DNA of 64,000 nucleotides from Clostridium sp. (GCF_022482905.1 NZ_JAKVOI010000001.1:1985958-2049957); one strand, 5' to 3'; counted from the stretch's first letter, positions 26,183-34,761 are shown. Notes: generated by a model not told the origin, from the letters alone. Program-made: numbers and translations.

Positions 26183-28039
26183 ATGCAATACTTAAAAACA
26201 TACCTTCAAAAAATTACAGACCGAGGCAATGTAAAATTGGCGGAATCTATTTTAAAAACTGCTGAAGATGTTGGCGAACAGTATATTCGCAATTTTTCAT
26301 TTACAAGTCATGAGATTGGCCTGTTGTTTGGAAATATACAGTCCGGAAAAACTGGTCAGATGTTTGGCATCATGTGCAAAGCCGCTGACTTAGGTTTTCC
26401 GGCATTTATCCTGCTCACTACTGACAATGTTGCTTTGCAGCAGCAAACTTTGGAACGTGTTAGAAACGATTTAGATGGTTTCTGTATTTGCGGTGAAAAC
26501 GACTCAGGATTGTTTATTGAGAATAGCCTTGTAAAGCCAGCGATTGTCATCTTAAAGAAGAATTCACGAATGCTGAGACTGTGGGCGAATGTATTTAACT
26601 CCACGGGCTTTATGAAAGGAAATCCTCTTTTTATAGTTGATGACGAGGCAGATGCCGCTTCTTTGAATACACTTGTAAACCGCAATGGTCAGTCATCAAT
26701 TAATAGGTATTTAGACTCTATAAAGAATGGTGCATCAAGCAGTCTATACTTACAGGTTACCGGTACTCCCCAAGCAGTCTTACTACAAACACTTGCTTCC
26801 GGATGGCATCCGTATTTTACATATTACTTCCATCCCGGCGATGGCTATTTAGGTGGAGACTTTTTCTTCCCCTCAAGCGGCAAACCTGAATGCATTGATT
26901 ATCTTGAGACAATCAAACAACCAACAAGAAGTGTTGTTATACGACATATAGCTGTTTCTGCCCAAATTTTAGCATCCAACGGCAAAGTGTCAAACTGCCT
27001 TATACATCCGAGTGTACGTCAAGCTGTCCACCAGCGTTTTGCTGACAACGTCACAAAAGAAATAAATTGGTGTATTGAACATATCAATAATGAGTTCATC
27101 ACTGAATTACAAAGCCAATACAATGCTTTAATGCCTGACAGAAGTAAGAAACTTTCTTTCGATATTATATATAAAACTGCTGGGGACTTGATGGAAAACA
27201 AGTGTATAAAAGTCCTTATAATGAATGGAAAGACAGATGTTGAAAGCCATGAATATGCGGCAGGCTGTAATTTTATCATTGGAGGAAATACTCTTGGCCG
27301 AGGCGTTACTTTTCCCGGTCTGCAGACAATTTACTATACAAGGACAAGCAAAAAACCTCAAGCTGACACTATGTGGCAGCATAGCCGGATGTTCGGTTAT
27401 GACAGAGACCCCGGCATGATGAAAATATTTATAAATGAACAACTCTATAAATTATTTGCGGATATTAATGCTACTAACAATGCCATAATCGCCCAAGCAG
27501 AACAGGGAATTGATAATATTAAAATCTATTATCCAGTTGGATTAAATCCAACTAGAAAAAATGTTCTTAATAACAAACGAGTCAACATTCTCTCCGGTGG
27601 AACGAACTATTATCCATTTTATCCTGATAATGACTCTATAGAGGATATATCAAAGCTGTTGGAGCCTTTCTCTGATGATGAACCTTATTACCAAGTAAGT
27701 TTAAGATTTATTAAGAAAATTTTGACTCATATTATTGCCAGTCCGGATTTTAAATTAGACGCATTTCTTTCGGTCATTGACACATTTCTTTCAGAGCAGC
27801 CTGCTGGACAGGGTATTTTGATAGTTAGAAGAGAAAGGAATGTAGCACAAGGCACAGGTGCGTTGTTATCTCCAAATGACTGGACACTTGGCGGCACTTT
27901 TCTCAATAAAATCGTCCTTACCATGTATCAAGTGACTGGTACTAAGGGATGGGGAGGGAAAACTCTCTGGGTTCCGAATATTAAACTTCCTCACGATACA
28001 ATGTATTATGATGTGTGTGAAGATAATACAGAAGCATAG
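26183..28039 (+). CDS. Z1-domain P-loop ATPase of the restriction system
   Basis: About 618 aa from the ATG at 26183, which follows AGAGGTGCGGCT; an ATG at 26168 overlaps the previous stop. The N-terminal ATPase has Walker A LFGNIQSGKTGQMFG and Walker B LFIVDDEADAASLN, with VTGTPQAVLLQ as motif III. The Z1 domain follows (IIGGNTLGRGVTFPGLQTIYYTR...DTMWQHSRMFGY). Z1 proteins are superfamily-2-like ATPases linked to methyltransferase and Vsr genes in defence islands. It probably senses or translocates unmodified DNA for the PLD nucleases on each side, but the mechanism is not established. Confidence 0.85.
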   Translation: MQYLKTYLQKITDRGNVKLAESILKTAEDVGEQYIRNFSFTSHEIGLLFGNIQSGKTGQMFGIMCKAADLGFPAFILLTTDNVALQQQTLERVRNDLDGFCICGENDSGLFIENSLVKPAIVILKKNSRMLRLWANVFNSTGFMKGNPLFIVDDEADAASLNTLVNRNGQSSINRYLDSIKNGASSSLYLQVTGTPQAVLLQTLASGWHPYFTYYFHPGDGYLGGDFFFPSSGKPECIDYLETIKQPTRSVVIRHIAVSAQILASNGKVSNCLIHPSVRQAVHQRFADNVTKEINWCIEHINNEFITELQSQYNALMPDRSKKLSFDIIYKTAGDLMENKCIKVLIMNGKTDVESHEYAAGCNFIIGGNTLGRGVTFPGLQTIYYTRTSKKPQADTMWQHSRMFGYDRDPGMMKIFINEQLYKLFADINATNNAIIAQAEQGIDNIKIYYPVGLNPTRKNVLNNKRVNILSGGTNYYPFYPDNDSIEDISKLLEPFSDDEPYYQVSLRFIKKILTHIIASPDFKLDAFLSVIDTFLSEQPAGQGILIVRRERNVAQGTGALLSPNDWTLGGTFLNKIVLTMYQVTGTKGWGGKTLWVPNIKLPHDTMYYDVCEDNTEA

Positions 28040-28053
28040 GAGGACAAGCATAA

Positions 28054-29022
28054 ATGTTTACCAATAATATAGCACAAAAAATTTTATTTGCTCCTCCACT
28101 TCAAGGAGCAGATACATTATTAATATTAAGTGGATATGCTACTCCTAATATGGCATCGTGGCTAATAAAGAGTTTTCAGGAGCAAAATATGCACCTTGTC
28201 AATATTTCATTGCTTATAGGGATGGTACCTTACGATGGGTTAAGTGTTCCTATACATGAAGGTTTTAAGGAACTCCATGGCAAGGCATATCCAAATGCTG
28301 TGGATAGCTTTTCCTGCAGCTATGTTTGCGAAAACCCTCCGGTCCATGCAAATTTGTACATTTGGCTAAAAGGTAAATTGCCAATACAGGCATATACAGG
28401 TTCTGCTGATTTTGTGCAGAATGCATTTATTCCATCTCGAAAGGAAATCGTGGAATGCTGTAATCCAGAAGAAGCACATAAATTTTTTGAGGAAATTGAG
28501 GCAAATTCCATCTACTGTAACCATGCAGAGGTTGAAGACCATATTGTTCTCCATCCAACACATCAAATTCTAGATGCTGAAAGTAAGCCAATAACCACTT
28601 TAGCTGGGGAAGGTATTATTTCTACAACACTATCTCTTCTTACAAATAGAGGTGATGTTGGAGAAAAGTCCGGTTTAAATTGGGGGCAACGTAAGGGCAG
28701 AAATAGAAACCAAGCATATATACACCTTCCTGCTAAAATTGCAAGAAGTGGTTTCTTCCCGCTTGACAAACAGCATTTTACTGTTGTTACAGACGACAGT
28801 CACACGCTTCTTTTAAGGGTAGAGCAGCAAAACAACAAGGCAATTACAACACCTCTCAGCAATGCTCAGCTTGGAGAATACTTTCGAAACCGTTTAGGTC
28901 TCGGAAATGGTGCATTTGTTACAAAACAAGATTTATTGAACTATGGAAGAACAGATGTTACCTTTTACAAAATCGATGACGAAGAATATTATATGGATTT
29001 TTCTCCGCATCCCTCAATATGA
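28054..29022 (+). CDS. Second NgoFVII-like PLD-fold nuclease (R2), altered HxK
   Basis: 322 aa, paralogous to the first PLD protein (shared FTVVTDD...GEYFRNRLGLG...VTKQDLLNYG C-terminus). The nuclease motif reads PPVHANLYIWLKG followed by TGSADFVQNAF. The His is kept (His98) but the lysine expected two residues later is Asn100. Either this is a degenerate subunit that binds DNA and dimerises with the first protein, or Asn is tolerated. The start follows AGGAGGACAAGCATAA. Its 3' end stops 19 bp before the Vsr gene. Confidence 0.8.
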   Translation: MFTNNIAQKILFAPPLQGADTLLILSGYATPNMASWLIKSFQEQNMHLVNISLLIGMVPYDGLSVPIHEGFKELHGKAYPNAVDSFSCSYVCENPPVHANLYIWLKGKLPIQAYTGSADFVQNAFIPSRKEIVECCNPEEAHKFFEEIEANSIYCNHAEVEDHIVLHPTHQILDAESKPITTLAGEGIISTTLSLLTNRGDVGEKSGLNWGQRKGRNRNQAYIHLPAKIARSGFFPLDKQHFTVVTDDSHTLLLRVEQQNNKAITTPLSNAQLGEYFRNRLGLGNGAFVTKQDLLNYGRTDVTFYKIDDEEYYMDFSPHPSI

Positions 29023-29041
29023 AGGAGGTGATAAACTTATT

Positions 29042-29464
29042 ATGTCAGATAATCACTCAAAAGAAGTTCGCAGCATGAACATGTCCCATATTCGAAGTAC
29101 AAACTCTAAGCCAGAAGAAATTGTCAGAAAATATTTATTTGCCTGCGGATTAAGATATAGAAAAAATGTACGAACTCTTCCCGGATGTCCAGATATTGTT
29201 TTGCCAAAATACAAAACCATTATATTCGTAAATGGCTGCTTTTGGCATCATCATGACTGCGGACGTTTTGTCTGGCCGTCAACAAATAAAGAGTATTGGT
29301 ACAAAAAAATAAACAAAAATGTTGAACGTGATAAAAAGAATTTTCAGCTACTTAAGCGGCAGGGTTGGAATGTCCTTGTTATTTGGGAGTGTCAATTAAA
29401 AAAATCTGTTGCTGAATCCAATTTATCTTCACTCTACAATGATATTATTGCACAGCAACATTAA
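29042..29464 (+). CDS. vsr: Vsr mismatch endonuclease
   Basis: 140 aa from the ATG at 29042 behind GAAGGAGGTGATAAACTTATT; the usual Vsr length. It shows MSHIRSTNSKPEEIVRKYLF, RTLPGCPDIVLPKYKTIIFVNGCFWHHHDC (catalytic Asp in CPDIV and zinc ligands in the His/Cys cluster), and VIWECQL. Vsr nicks 5' of T in T:G mismatches formed when 5-methylcytosine deaminates. Its presence therefore supports a C5-cytosine modification made by the convergent methyltransferase gene 48 bp away. A longer open frame upstream overlaps the PLD gene and is not needed. Confidence 0.93.
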   Translation: MSDNHSKEVRSMNMSHIRSTNSKPEEIVRKYLFACGLRYRKNVRTLPGCPDIVLPKYKTIIFVNGCFWHHHDCGRFVWPSTNKEYWYKKINKNVERDKKNFQLLKRQGWNVLVIWECQLKKSVAESNLSSLYNDIIAQQH

Positions 29465-29513
29465 AAAACAGCAAAGAATAAGTTTTCATCTTGCTTACTG
29501 CTTTGCTGTTTTT
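29463..29513. terminator. Bidirectional terminator between vsr and methyltransferase
   Basis: Long hairpin with arms AAAACAGCAAAG and CTTTGCTGTTTT and A/T runs on both outer sides. It isolates the two convergent operons of the restriction system. Confidence 0.85.
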
Positions 29514-30564
29514 ATTCATCAATGTTAGGTTCTACTGACTCATAGGGAATCCCTGCAAAACTTTTTAGAATAGATTCAAAGATAATTTTTGCTCCTCTGC
29601 ACGGAACAGCCATACCAATTTGCTTTCTGACACTTTCCTTGCTTCCAATAAATCTATAGGTATCAGGAAAAGTCTGAAGCCTTGCTCGTTCTCTGTTTGT
29701 TAATGCACGTGCTTCATCCCAATGGTATATATGGGTTCCGCCGCCTCCGCTTCCAGTTACCGTATAGGATGGTTTATTGGGGTCAAGCCGTTTGTAAATT
29801 TGGCTGATTTTTGCACCCGTTATATTAAGTCTCAGATTTTCAGGTAAATCAGCTGTAAAAGCGTTCTGTCCTGGACGAATGCACTGCAGTCTTCTGATAA
29901 CAATTTCTGAATGCCTCGTTCTCTCATTGTTATATGCATCTTCAGGGATAGGAGGAACTTCAATTGCTGTTCTGCAAGTATTATCAGCATCTGCATATGG
30001 TTCTGCAGACGGAACTCTGTATTCAACATCAATATCATTTCTAATTCCTACAATAATCAGCCTGTGTCTCGTCTGCGGAACTCCATACTCTTCAAATTTG
30101 TATAAATGCGGTGTTATGGTATAACCTGATTTACGCAGCTCCGTTAGAATTTTTGTAAATGCCCTGCCATCATTTGCGTTCCTAAGTCCTCCTACATTTT
30201 CTGCCAGGAACCACTGTGGTCTAAAATGCCTCAGCGCCTTAACACCATATGAATACAACGGGCCATATACCCCATCCATTCCTTTCTGTTCACCTACAAC
30301 ACTATAATCGTTGCACGGAAATCCGAACGCTAAAGCATCAATGGGAGCAAGCTTTGACATATCAAATTTTCGAATATCTTCATGGTAAACAGTCTCCGGT
30401 GCATCTGGGCAAATATTTTTACGATATGTTTCACAAGTATCTGCATCATAATCATTTGCCCATTGATGTGTAATTATAAATTCTGGATTTCCAATATCGG
30501 CGTGCATTGCCCCCCAAGCTATTCCACCCGGTCCGCAGAATAATTCACCTAATCTAAATGGCAT
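29512..30564 (-). CDS. DNA (cytosine-5) methyltransferase
   Basis: 350 aa with all C5-MTase landmarks in order: motif I LGELFCGPGGIAWGA, motif IV GFPCNDYSVVGEQKG with the catalytic Cys, motif VI ENVGGLRNA, motif VIII QTRHRLIIVG, a target-recognition region at about 205-275, motif IX RARLQTFPDTYRFIG, and motif X KQIGMAVP. It methylates the site recognised by this RM-like system and protects host DNA. It starts two bases after the XRE controller stop. The recognition sequence cannot be read from the protein. Confidence 0.95.
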   Translation of the reverse strand: MPFRLGELFCGPGGIAWGAMHADIGNPEFIITHQWANDYDADTCETYRKNICPDAPETVYHEDIRKFDMSKLAPIDALAFGFPCNDYSVVGEQKGMDGVYGPLYSYGVKALRHFRPQWFLAENVGGLRNANDGRAFTKILTELRKSGYTITPHLYKFEEYGVPQTRHRLIIVGIRNDIDVEYRVPSAEPYADADNTCRTAIEVPPIPEDAYNNERTRHSEIVIRRLQCIRPGQNAFTADLPENLRLNITGAKISQIYKRLDPNKPSYTVTGSGGGGTHIYHWDEARALTNRERARLQTFPDTYRFIGSKESVRKQIGMAVPCRGAKIIFESILKSFAGIPYESVEPNIDE

Positions 30565-30566
30565 AA

Positions 30567-30917
30567 TTACAGCCCTCCTTCTGAAATTCCATCGGTGCTT
30601 TTTCTTGATATCATAAAATCTATAAGCAGCTGCAAATATTCCATGTCTTTATCGCTCAATTTCTCCAGACCACGAAATTGTGTACTCGAATAAATATCAT
30701 TTTCGGAAATATATCCTGCTGCTAAAAGCAGTTCAAATGGATGGAATTCGAGTGCTTGAGCAATCTTACACAGATTCTCCCAGTTCGGTTTCTTACGAAT
30801 ACCCTTCTCAATTTTCATTATTTCGCTGTCGCTTAATCCACAGGCATTTCCTAATCTTTTCTGAGACAACCCTGCAGCTTCTCGACGACTTTTAATTAAT
30901 TGACCTACCTCAGGCAT
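30567..30917 (-). CDS. XRE-type controller of the methyltransferase
   Basis: 116 aa with a standard XRE domain (VGQLIKSRREAAGLSQKRLGNACGLSDSEIMKIEKGIRKKPNWENLCKIAQAL). A C-terminal tail, LSDKDMEYLQLLIDFMISRK, may mediate dimerisation. It is co-transcribed with the C5 methyltransferase two bases away, like C-proteins of type II RM systems, and a matching inverted repeat lies in its promoter. It could also contribute to prophage control. Confidence 0.85.
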   Translation of the reverse strand: MPEVGQLIKSRREAAGLSQKRLGNACGLSDSEIMKIEKGIRKKPNWENLCKIAQALEFHPFELLLAAGYISENDIYSSTQFRGLEKLSDKDMEYLQLLIDFMISRKSTDGISEGGL

Positions 30918-30934
30918 ATTCTCACCTCTATATT

Positions 30935-30997
30935 AGAATAGCACATACGCTGCTTATTGTCAATATATTTCTAATTTATGCTGCCTAAAAGCAGCAT
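30935..30997 (-). promoter_or_regulatory. Controller/methyltransferase promoter and operator
   Basis: On the minus strand TTGACA (30958-30963) and TATTCT (30935-30940) have a 17-nt spacer. An inverted repeat ATGCTGC/GCAGCAT (30978-30997, 6-nt loop) sits just upstream of the -35, and a related GCAGCGTATG word lies in the spacer. This layout suggests autoregulation by the XRE controller. Confidence 0.7.
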
Positions 30998-31016
30998 ACA
31001 GCAATTATTATAGTTT

Positions 31017-31115
31017 TTATATATTCCATACACTTAAGTATACTGCTGCCTTTTTATTGAGTTCTATTTTAGCTGGAATATATATTGCCTTTGGTTTTAA
31101 ACTAATATTTACCAT
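31017..31115 (-). pseudogene. 32-aa frame resembling a serine recombinase N-terminus
   Basis: Starts ATG at 31113-31115 and stops at 31017-31019. The product MVNISLKPKAIYIPAKIEL then NKKAAVYLSVWNI resembles the IPAK(K/P)EL lead-in that precedes the VAAYCRVS catalytic motif of large serine recombinases, then diverges. It may be a stub of a tandem recombinase gene lost by deletion. Low confidence. Confidence 0.25.
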
Positions 31116-31437
31116 AACAAAACCTCACTATTAAATCTAGACTAATTATCTTTATTATTCCCAGCTAAATGATAAGTAGTCTAAAAGAGTACTTATTTTA
31201 TCCATAATTTTCTTTGACATCTATCTTGCCTACTCTTGAAACCCACATCTATCCTAACTTCTCAACCCTTATAGCATCTATCCTGCCTACTACACTATAC
31301 ACATATTATAATAATTAAAATATTTCTCTGCAAAATAAAAATAAGAATTTTCAAATCAGAAGCACCAAAAATAAAATTCATGGTACTACTCTTAAACTTG
31401 AAAACCCTTTATTTATCAGTGTTTCACACACTTTTAT
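31116..31437. other. Non-coding gap with three degenerate repeats
   Basis: Holds three imperfect 17-bp repeats CATCTATCYTRMCTWCT at 31218-31234, 31246-31262 and 31275-31291 (periods 28 and 29). Read on the minus strand they give VGRID and VGKID peptides with an in-frame stop between them, so a decayed repeat-protein frame is likely. Confidence 0.45.
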
Positions 31438-33216
31438 TTATCTATTCGTGACATCAATACAACGCACTCCACGTGTATCAACGCTATTATGAGAAGACAA
31501 TTTATTTACCTCGTTATTATCATGGGAGCACAATTTGTCAGTCTTATTTTTATCCTTAATATTTCTTCTTTGTGGCTTAAATTTATTTCCATTCATATTA
31601 TTTTTCATACCTGTTTTATATACAAATGTAAGTTGTGCTGGATCTTTATTGCCATCTTCATCATATCCACCAACAATCACTTTTTCCACAACACTTTCAA
31701 AAACATATCGGTCAAATTTATTTAGGACCTCATTTTGTTCCAATGTTTTCTTAAACTCTTTCAAACGGCATTTAATATTTTTCTCATCACCTGCCGTTTC
31801 TTGTAACTTCTGACGCTCGTTTAAAAGTTGTTCCTGCTTTTCCATCAATACAGAATATTTTGTTTCATACATATCTTTATCTATAACTTCTTCCAGAAGC
31901 ATATCTACTAACTTATTTTTCTTGTTTTCTATTGCACCTATCTCTTTTTCTACTTTAGCAAGCTGTTTATTTACAGTACTACTGCTTAGTGTGTCATCCA
32001 TCCTTTGAAGGAATTCATTTAATACATCTTTGTTATCGCTGCATAGCAGACGATAACTTTGAACAAAAGCGTCCTCAATTGCTTTTTCTGATATACCTTT
32101 GCTATCTGGGCAAAACTTCTTACCATTTTTGGTAGCTACTACACACTGCCAGATAATCTTGCTGTACTTGGAACTGCTATGCCAGACACGCCTTGACAAG
32201 TTGCTGCCACAGAATCCACATTTCAGCATACAGCTAAAAGCATATTTTCTGCTGTATTTTTCTCTCTTTCCAACACCTACTGTTGTTCTGTTTTTGCTTC
32301 TTCTTTTAAGTATTTCATGTGCTTTTTCAAAGACTTCTTCACTTATAATGGGTTCATGGTGATTACGTATATAAAACTGATCTTCCTCTCCCATATTTTC
32401 AAGCCGCCTCTTTGAAATTGGGTCGACAGTAAAAGTCTTACCCAGCAACAGATCACCTTTATATTTCTCATTTTTAATAATTCCAATAACTGTAGATGGT
32501 GCCCATGTTGAGCTCCCATATTTTGTCTTGTACCCAAGATTCTCTAGCTCATGTCCTATCACAGAAGCACCAGCACCATCAATATAACGCTTGAAAATGT
32601 ACTTGACAATCTCCGCCTCTTCTTTATTTATAGTAATAGTCTTGTCTTCTGGATGATAGTCATATCCAAGACAGCCTTGAAATCCTACCAATTCTCCACG
32701 TTTCATTTTCATTTTTAATCCCTTTTTGACATTGGAAGAAATGTTTTCAACTTCCTGTTGAGCTACAGAACTAAGTACAACAAGCAGCAATTCTCCATCC
32801 ATCGTAAGGGTGTTTATTTTTTCATCTTCAAAATAGATGGCGATATCTTTTTCTTTGAGCATACGGACATATTTTAGTGTATCCAAGGTATTTCTGGCAA
32901 ACCTTGAAATAGATTTTGTAATAATCATATCAATATTTCCATTCATACAATCGTTAATCATACGCTGGAAATCTTCACGTTTTGTGACTTGTGTACCTGT
33001 AATTGCTTCATCTGCATAGATATCTACCAAGACCCACTCTTTATTCTTATTAATCAAATCAGTATAATAATTGACTTGTGATTTATAACTATTCAATTGA
33101 TCTTCGCTATCTGTACTGACACGGCAATAAGCAGCAACACGTAAACGTTCTATCTTTTTCCCGCGTATTCGTTTTGTCAATGCATTTCTTGCTTTTATAA
33201 CCTCAACTTCCTGCAT
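31438..33216 (-). CDS. Large serine recombinase (integrase)
   Basis: 592 aa. The resolvase catalytic domain starts near residue 24, RLRVAAYCRVSTDSEDQLNSYKSQ, with the nucleophilic Ser in CRVSTD. It has ITKSISRFARNTLDTLKYVR for the arginine motif, then a recombinase domain (YKGDLLLGKTF) and a zinc ribbon (CMLKCGFCGSNLSRRVW...CVVATKNGKKFC). A C-terminal coiled coil follows. It integrates and, with a directionality factor, excises the element. It is most likely the prophage integrase but could belong to the neighbouring ICE-like scar. The att core cannot be found by eye, since serine integrase cores are only about 2 bp. Confidence 0.92.
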   Translation of the reverse strand: MQEVEVIKARNALTKRIRGKKIERLRVAAYCRVSTDSEDQLNSYKSQVNYYTDLINKNKEWVLVDIYADEAITGTQVTKREDFQRMINDCMNGNIDMIITKSISRFARNTLDTLKYVRMLKEKDIAIYFEDEKINTLTMDGELLLVVLSSVAQQEVENISSNVKKGLKMKMKRGELVGFQGCLGYDYHPEDKTITINKEEAEIVKYIFKRYIDGAGASVIGHELENLGYKTKYGSSTWAPSTVIGIIKNEKYKGDLLLGKTFTVDPISKRRLENMGEEDQFYIRNHHEPIISEEVFEKAHEILKRRSKNRTTVGVGKREKYSRKYAFSCMLKCGFCGSNLSRRVWHSSSKYSKIIWQCVVATKNGKKFCPDSKGISEKAIEDAFVQSYRLLCSDNKDVLNEFLQRMDDTLSSSTVNKQLAKVEKEIGAIENKKNKLVDMLLEEVIDKDMYETKYSVLMEKQEQLLNERQKLQETAGDEKNIKCRLKEFKKTLEQNEVLNKFDRYVFESVVEKVIVGGYDEDGNKDPAQLTFVYKTGMKNNMNGNKFKPQRRNIKDKNKTDKLCSHDNNEVNKLSSHNSVDTRGVRCIDVTNR

Positions 33217-33276
33217 ATAACATCCTCCTTTGTATCTACTTTATAGTATTATGATACTACATAAGACAATACATTT

Positions 33277-33423
33277 TCAAGCTGTTATATCAGAAAATAT
33301 TTTATAGTCTTTCATAAGTCGGCTTTTAACGAGATTATATTCCTTCTTTGAAATTAGCTTACAGGAAAGTAATTGTTTTAGCATAGCAATTTGCATACTG
33401 TATCGAATTAATTTTTTATCCAT
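33277..33423 (-). CDS. 48-aa SHOCT-like protein upstream of the recombinase
   Basis: Starts ATG at 33421-33423 behind AAGGAGGTTTTTA and encodes MDKKLIRYSMQIAMLKQLLS followed by CKLISKKEYNLVKSRLMKDY and a short tail. The LLxxxLISxxEYxxxKxxLxxxY pattern is SHOCT-like. Small proteins of this form recur beside large serine recombinases in Clostridium elements; a role as recombination directionality factor or regulator is only inferred. It is missed by length-limited ORF lists. Confidence 0.7.
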   Translation of the reverse strand: MDKKLIRYSMQIAMLKQLLSCKLISKKEYNLVKSRLMKDYKIFSDITA

Positions 33424-33856
33424 TAAAAACCTCCTTGCTTTTAAATATATAAAAAATCAACAAATCGGATGGCTTCGGCAAAGCTCCACAGGACTTTGGC
33501 CTTATCCCATGCTTATGGGTATACCGCCCAATGCCGTGCAGACGTTCAAGGCGGGAGTATCATTATCCCAATATGCAGGTCATGGCAGCAACCTTGCCAA
33601 AGGTCACTTGCGAATCACTGGAATAATCGCTCACTTTTTATTTCCCCCTTTAGTGGTCATGGCGCTCCAGTTCGCCGGCTCTCTACATATTGAATGTATC
33701 CGATTATTTTATGCTATGCCACGAATGGCATTTTCTTTGTCAAAGAACAAATAGGTTTTATCAACCCGTAAAAGCATACTTAAATAGACAATATGCTTTT
33801 ACAGAATGACAACTTCAAAGTTAGGGCGTATTGGAGATCCATACGCCCTTATATGT
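33424..33856. other. GC-richer non-coding segment next to the ICE-like regulators
   Basis: About 430 bp. The first 300 bp are less AT-rich than the surroundings and give overlapping plus-strand frames with no domain and no start signal, so I treat them as non-coding. Two hairpins follow: AAAAGCATA/TATGCTTTT (33770-33800) and AGGGCGTAT/ATACGCCCT (33823-33849). The second lies behind the HTH gene and may terminate it. Confidence 0.5.
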
Positions 33857-34084
33857 TTAGATTTTAAAACTTAAAATCATTTTCAGTAGGGCAGTGGTAA
33901 TCTGTTCTTGAATGTACTTGTCCACAAAATAATATCCATTACCATATTCATCAGTAACCACCTTTGTAGAAAGTTTTGCAATATATCCTTGGTAGTGATC
34001 CAGTATATATTCAATTGCCACAGCATCACCATTACTTGCTGCTTTTATTATAGGAAAGGGAATCAACTTTTTTGTTTTTTGCAT
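33857..34084 (-). CDS. Tn916-type HTH-domain protein (orf8-like)
   Basis: 75 aa, MQKTKKLIPFPIIKAASNGD followed by AVAIEYILDHYQGYIAKLS and a DEYGNGYYFVDKYIQEQITTALLKMI tail, the small HTH regulator of Tn916-family conjugative elements. It overlaps the sigma gene by 22 bp, as in those elements. It takes part in controlling element genes. Two decayed copies of this gene lie at 36.2 kb and 46.4 kb. Confidence 0.85.
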   Translation of the reverse strand: MQKTKKLIPFPIIKAASNGDAVAIEYILDHYQGYIAKLSTKVVTDEYGNGYYFVDKYIQEQITTALLKMILSFKI

Positions 34085-34548
34085 AACTCTTCCTCCAATA
34101 GTGTTTTTATGATTTTTAATGCACTAGTACGGTTGCGATATACTGTACTGCGGTTTACACCTAATTCATCCGCAATTTCTGCATCCGACATTTCCAGATA
34201 GTAAGACATCAGAATGATGTCACGCTTACGTTTTGGTAAAATATCCAGTGCCTCTGCAATCTGATAATCAATAACTTCCACATTCAGCGACAAGATCTTA
34301 TAAATTCGACTATCAAGATGATAGGTATCAAAGGTTTGTAGCTTGTTCAATTCCAATTCCGACATTTCTGAAAACAGACATTCACGCTTACTTCGTCTAC
34401 CAATAGAACGATAGCAATTACTTCTGGTACGTATCATAACTTTTCTTGCTATATAGTCAAATTGGAATTGAATGCTTGTCTGAAAATCTTCCTGAATCTG
34501 ATGGTTAAGTTTTTCGAATGGTACTTTGCTGAAAGAAGATGGCTTCAT
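34063..34548 (-). CDS. Tn916-type sigma-70-like regulator (orf7-like)
   Basis: 161 aa. The C-terminal region 4 is clear: LDILPKRKRDIILMSYYLEMSDAEIADELGVNRSTVYRNRTSALKIIKTLLEE. The N-terminal part is basic, with few region 2 features (FQFDYIARKVMIRTRSNCYRSIG). In Tn916 this gene activates the excision and transfer genes. It starts ATG behind AGGAGGTGATATTCT. No transfer genes remain in this window, so it is probably a leftover of an excised or deleted element. Confidence 0.88.
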   Translation of the reverse strand: MKPSSFSKVPFEKLNHQIQEDFQTSIQFQFDYIARKVMIRTRSNCYRSIGRRSKRECLFSEMSELELNKLQTFDTYHLDSRIYKILSLNVEVIDYQIAEALDILPKRKRDIILMSYYLEMSDAEIADELGVNRSTVYRNRTSALKIIKTLLEEELCKKQKS

Positions 34549-34682
34549 AGAATATCACCTCCTTTCTTAGCCAGTGAGAAAGGAGAAAATTTTGTTTCTC
34601 TTTTCCTCTTTCACACTGACTCTCACCAGGGAGGTAATATTTGTTGCAGAAAATGTTTTGTATCTGAATAAAAGTTTTTAGG

Positions 34683-34730
34683 AATTGAAAAAAGCCCGAA
34701 TGGATTCTGTTATCCAAACGAGCTTTTAAT
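34683..34730 (-). terminator. Attenuator-like hairpin between leader peptide and sigma gene
   Basis: An imperfect stem pairs AAAAGC...TGGAT with ATCCA...GCTTTT and is flanked by A-run and T-run. It lies between the leader peptide and the sigma gene and is conserved in the decayed copies at 36.7 kb and 46.52 kb. Confidence 0.55.
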
Positions 34731-34761
34731 ATGACATTATTTTCTATAATATGATATGATT

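Noticed and set aside
28943-29041. Extended N-terminus of the Vsr frame
   Set aside because: The extra 33 codons overlap the end of the PLD gene; the ATG at 29042 has the ribosome binding site and gives the normal Vsr length.
31218-31291. Three 28-29 bp repeats as a CRISPR array
   Set aside because: The repeats are only 17 bp, imperfect, have short spacers of 11-12 bp and no cas genes are near; on the minus strand they read as a decayed peptide repeat.
33469-33754. Plus-strand frames in the GC-richer segment
   Set aside because: Two overlapping frames of 74 and 81 codons, no ribosome binding site, no domain, opposite to all neighbours; probably non-coding mobile-element DNA.
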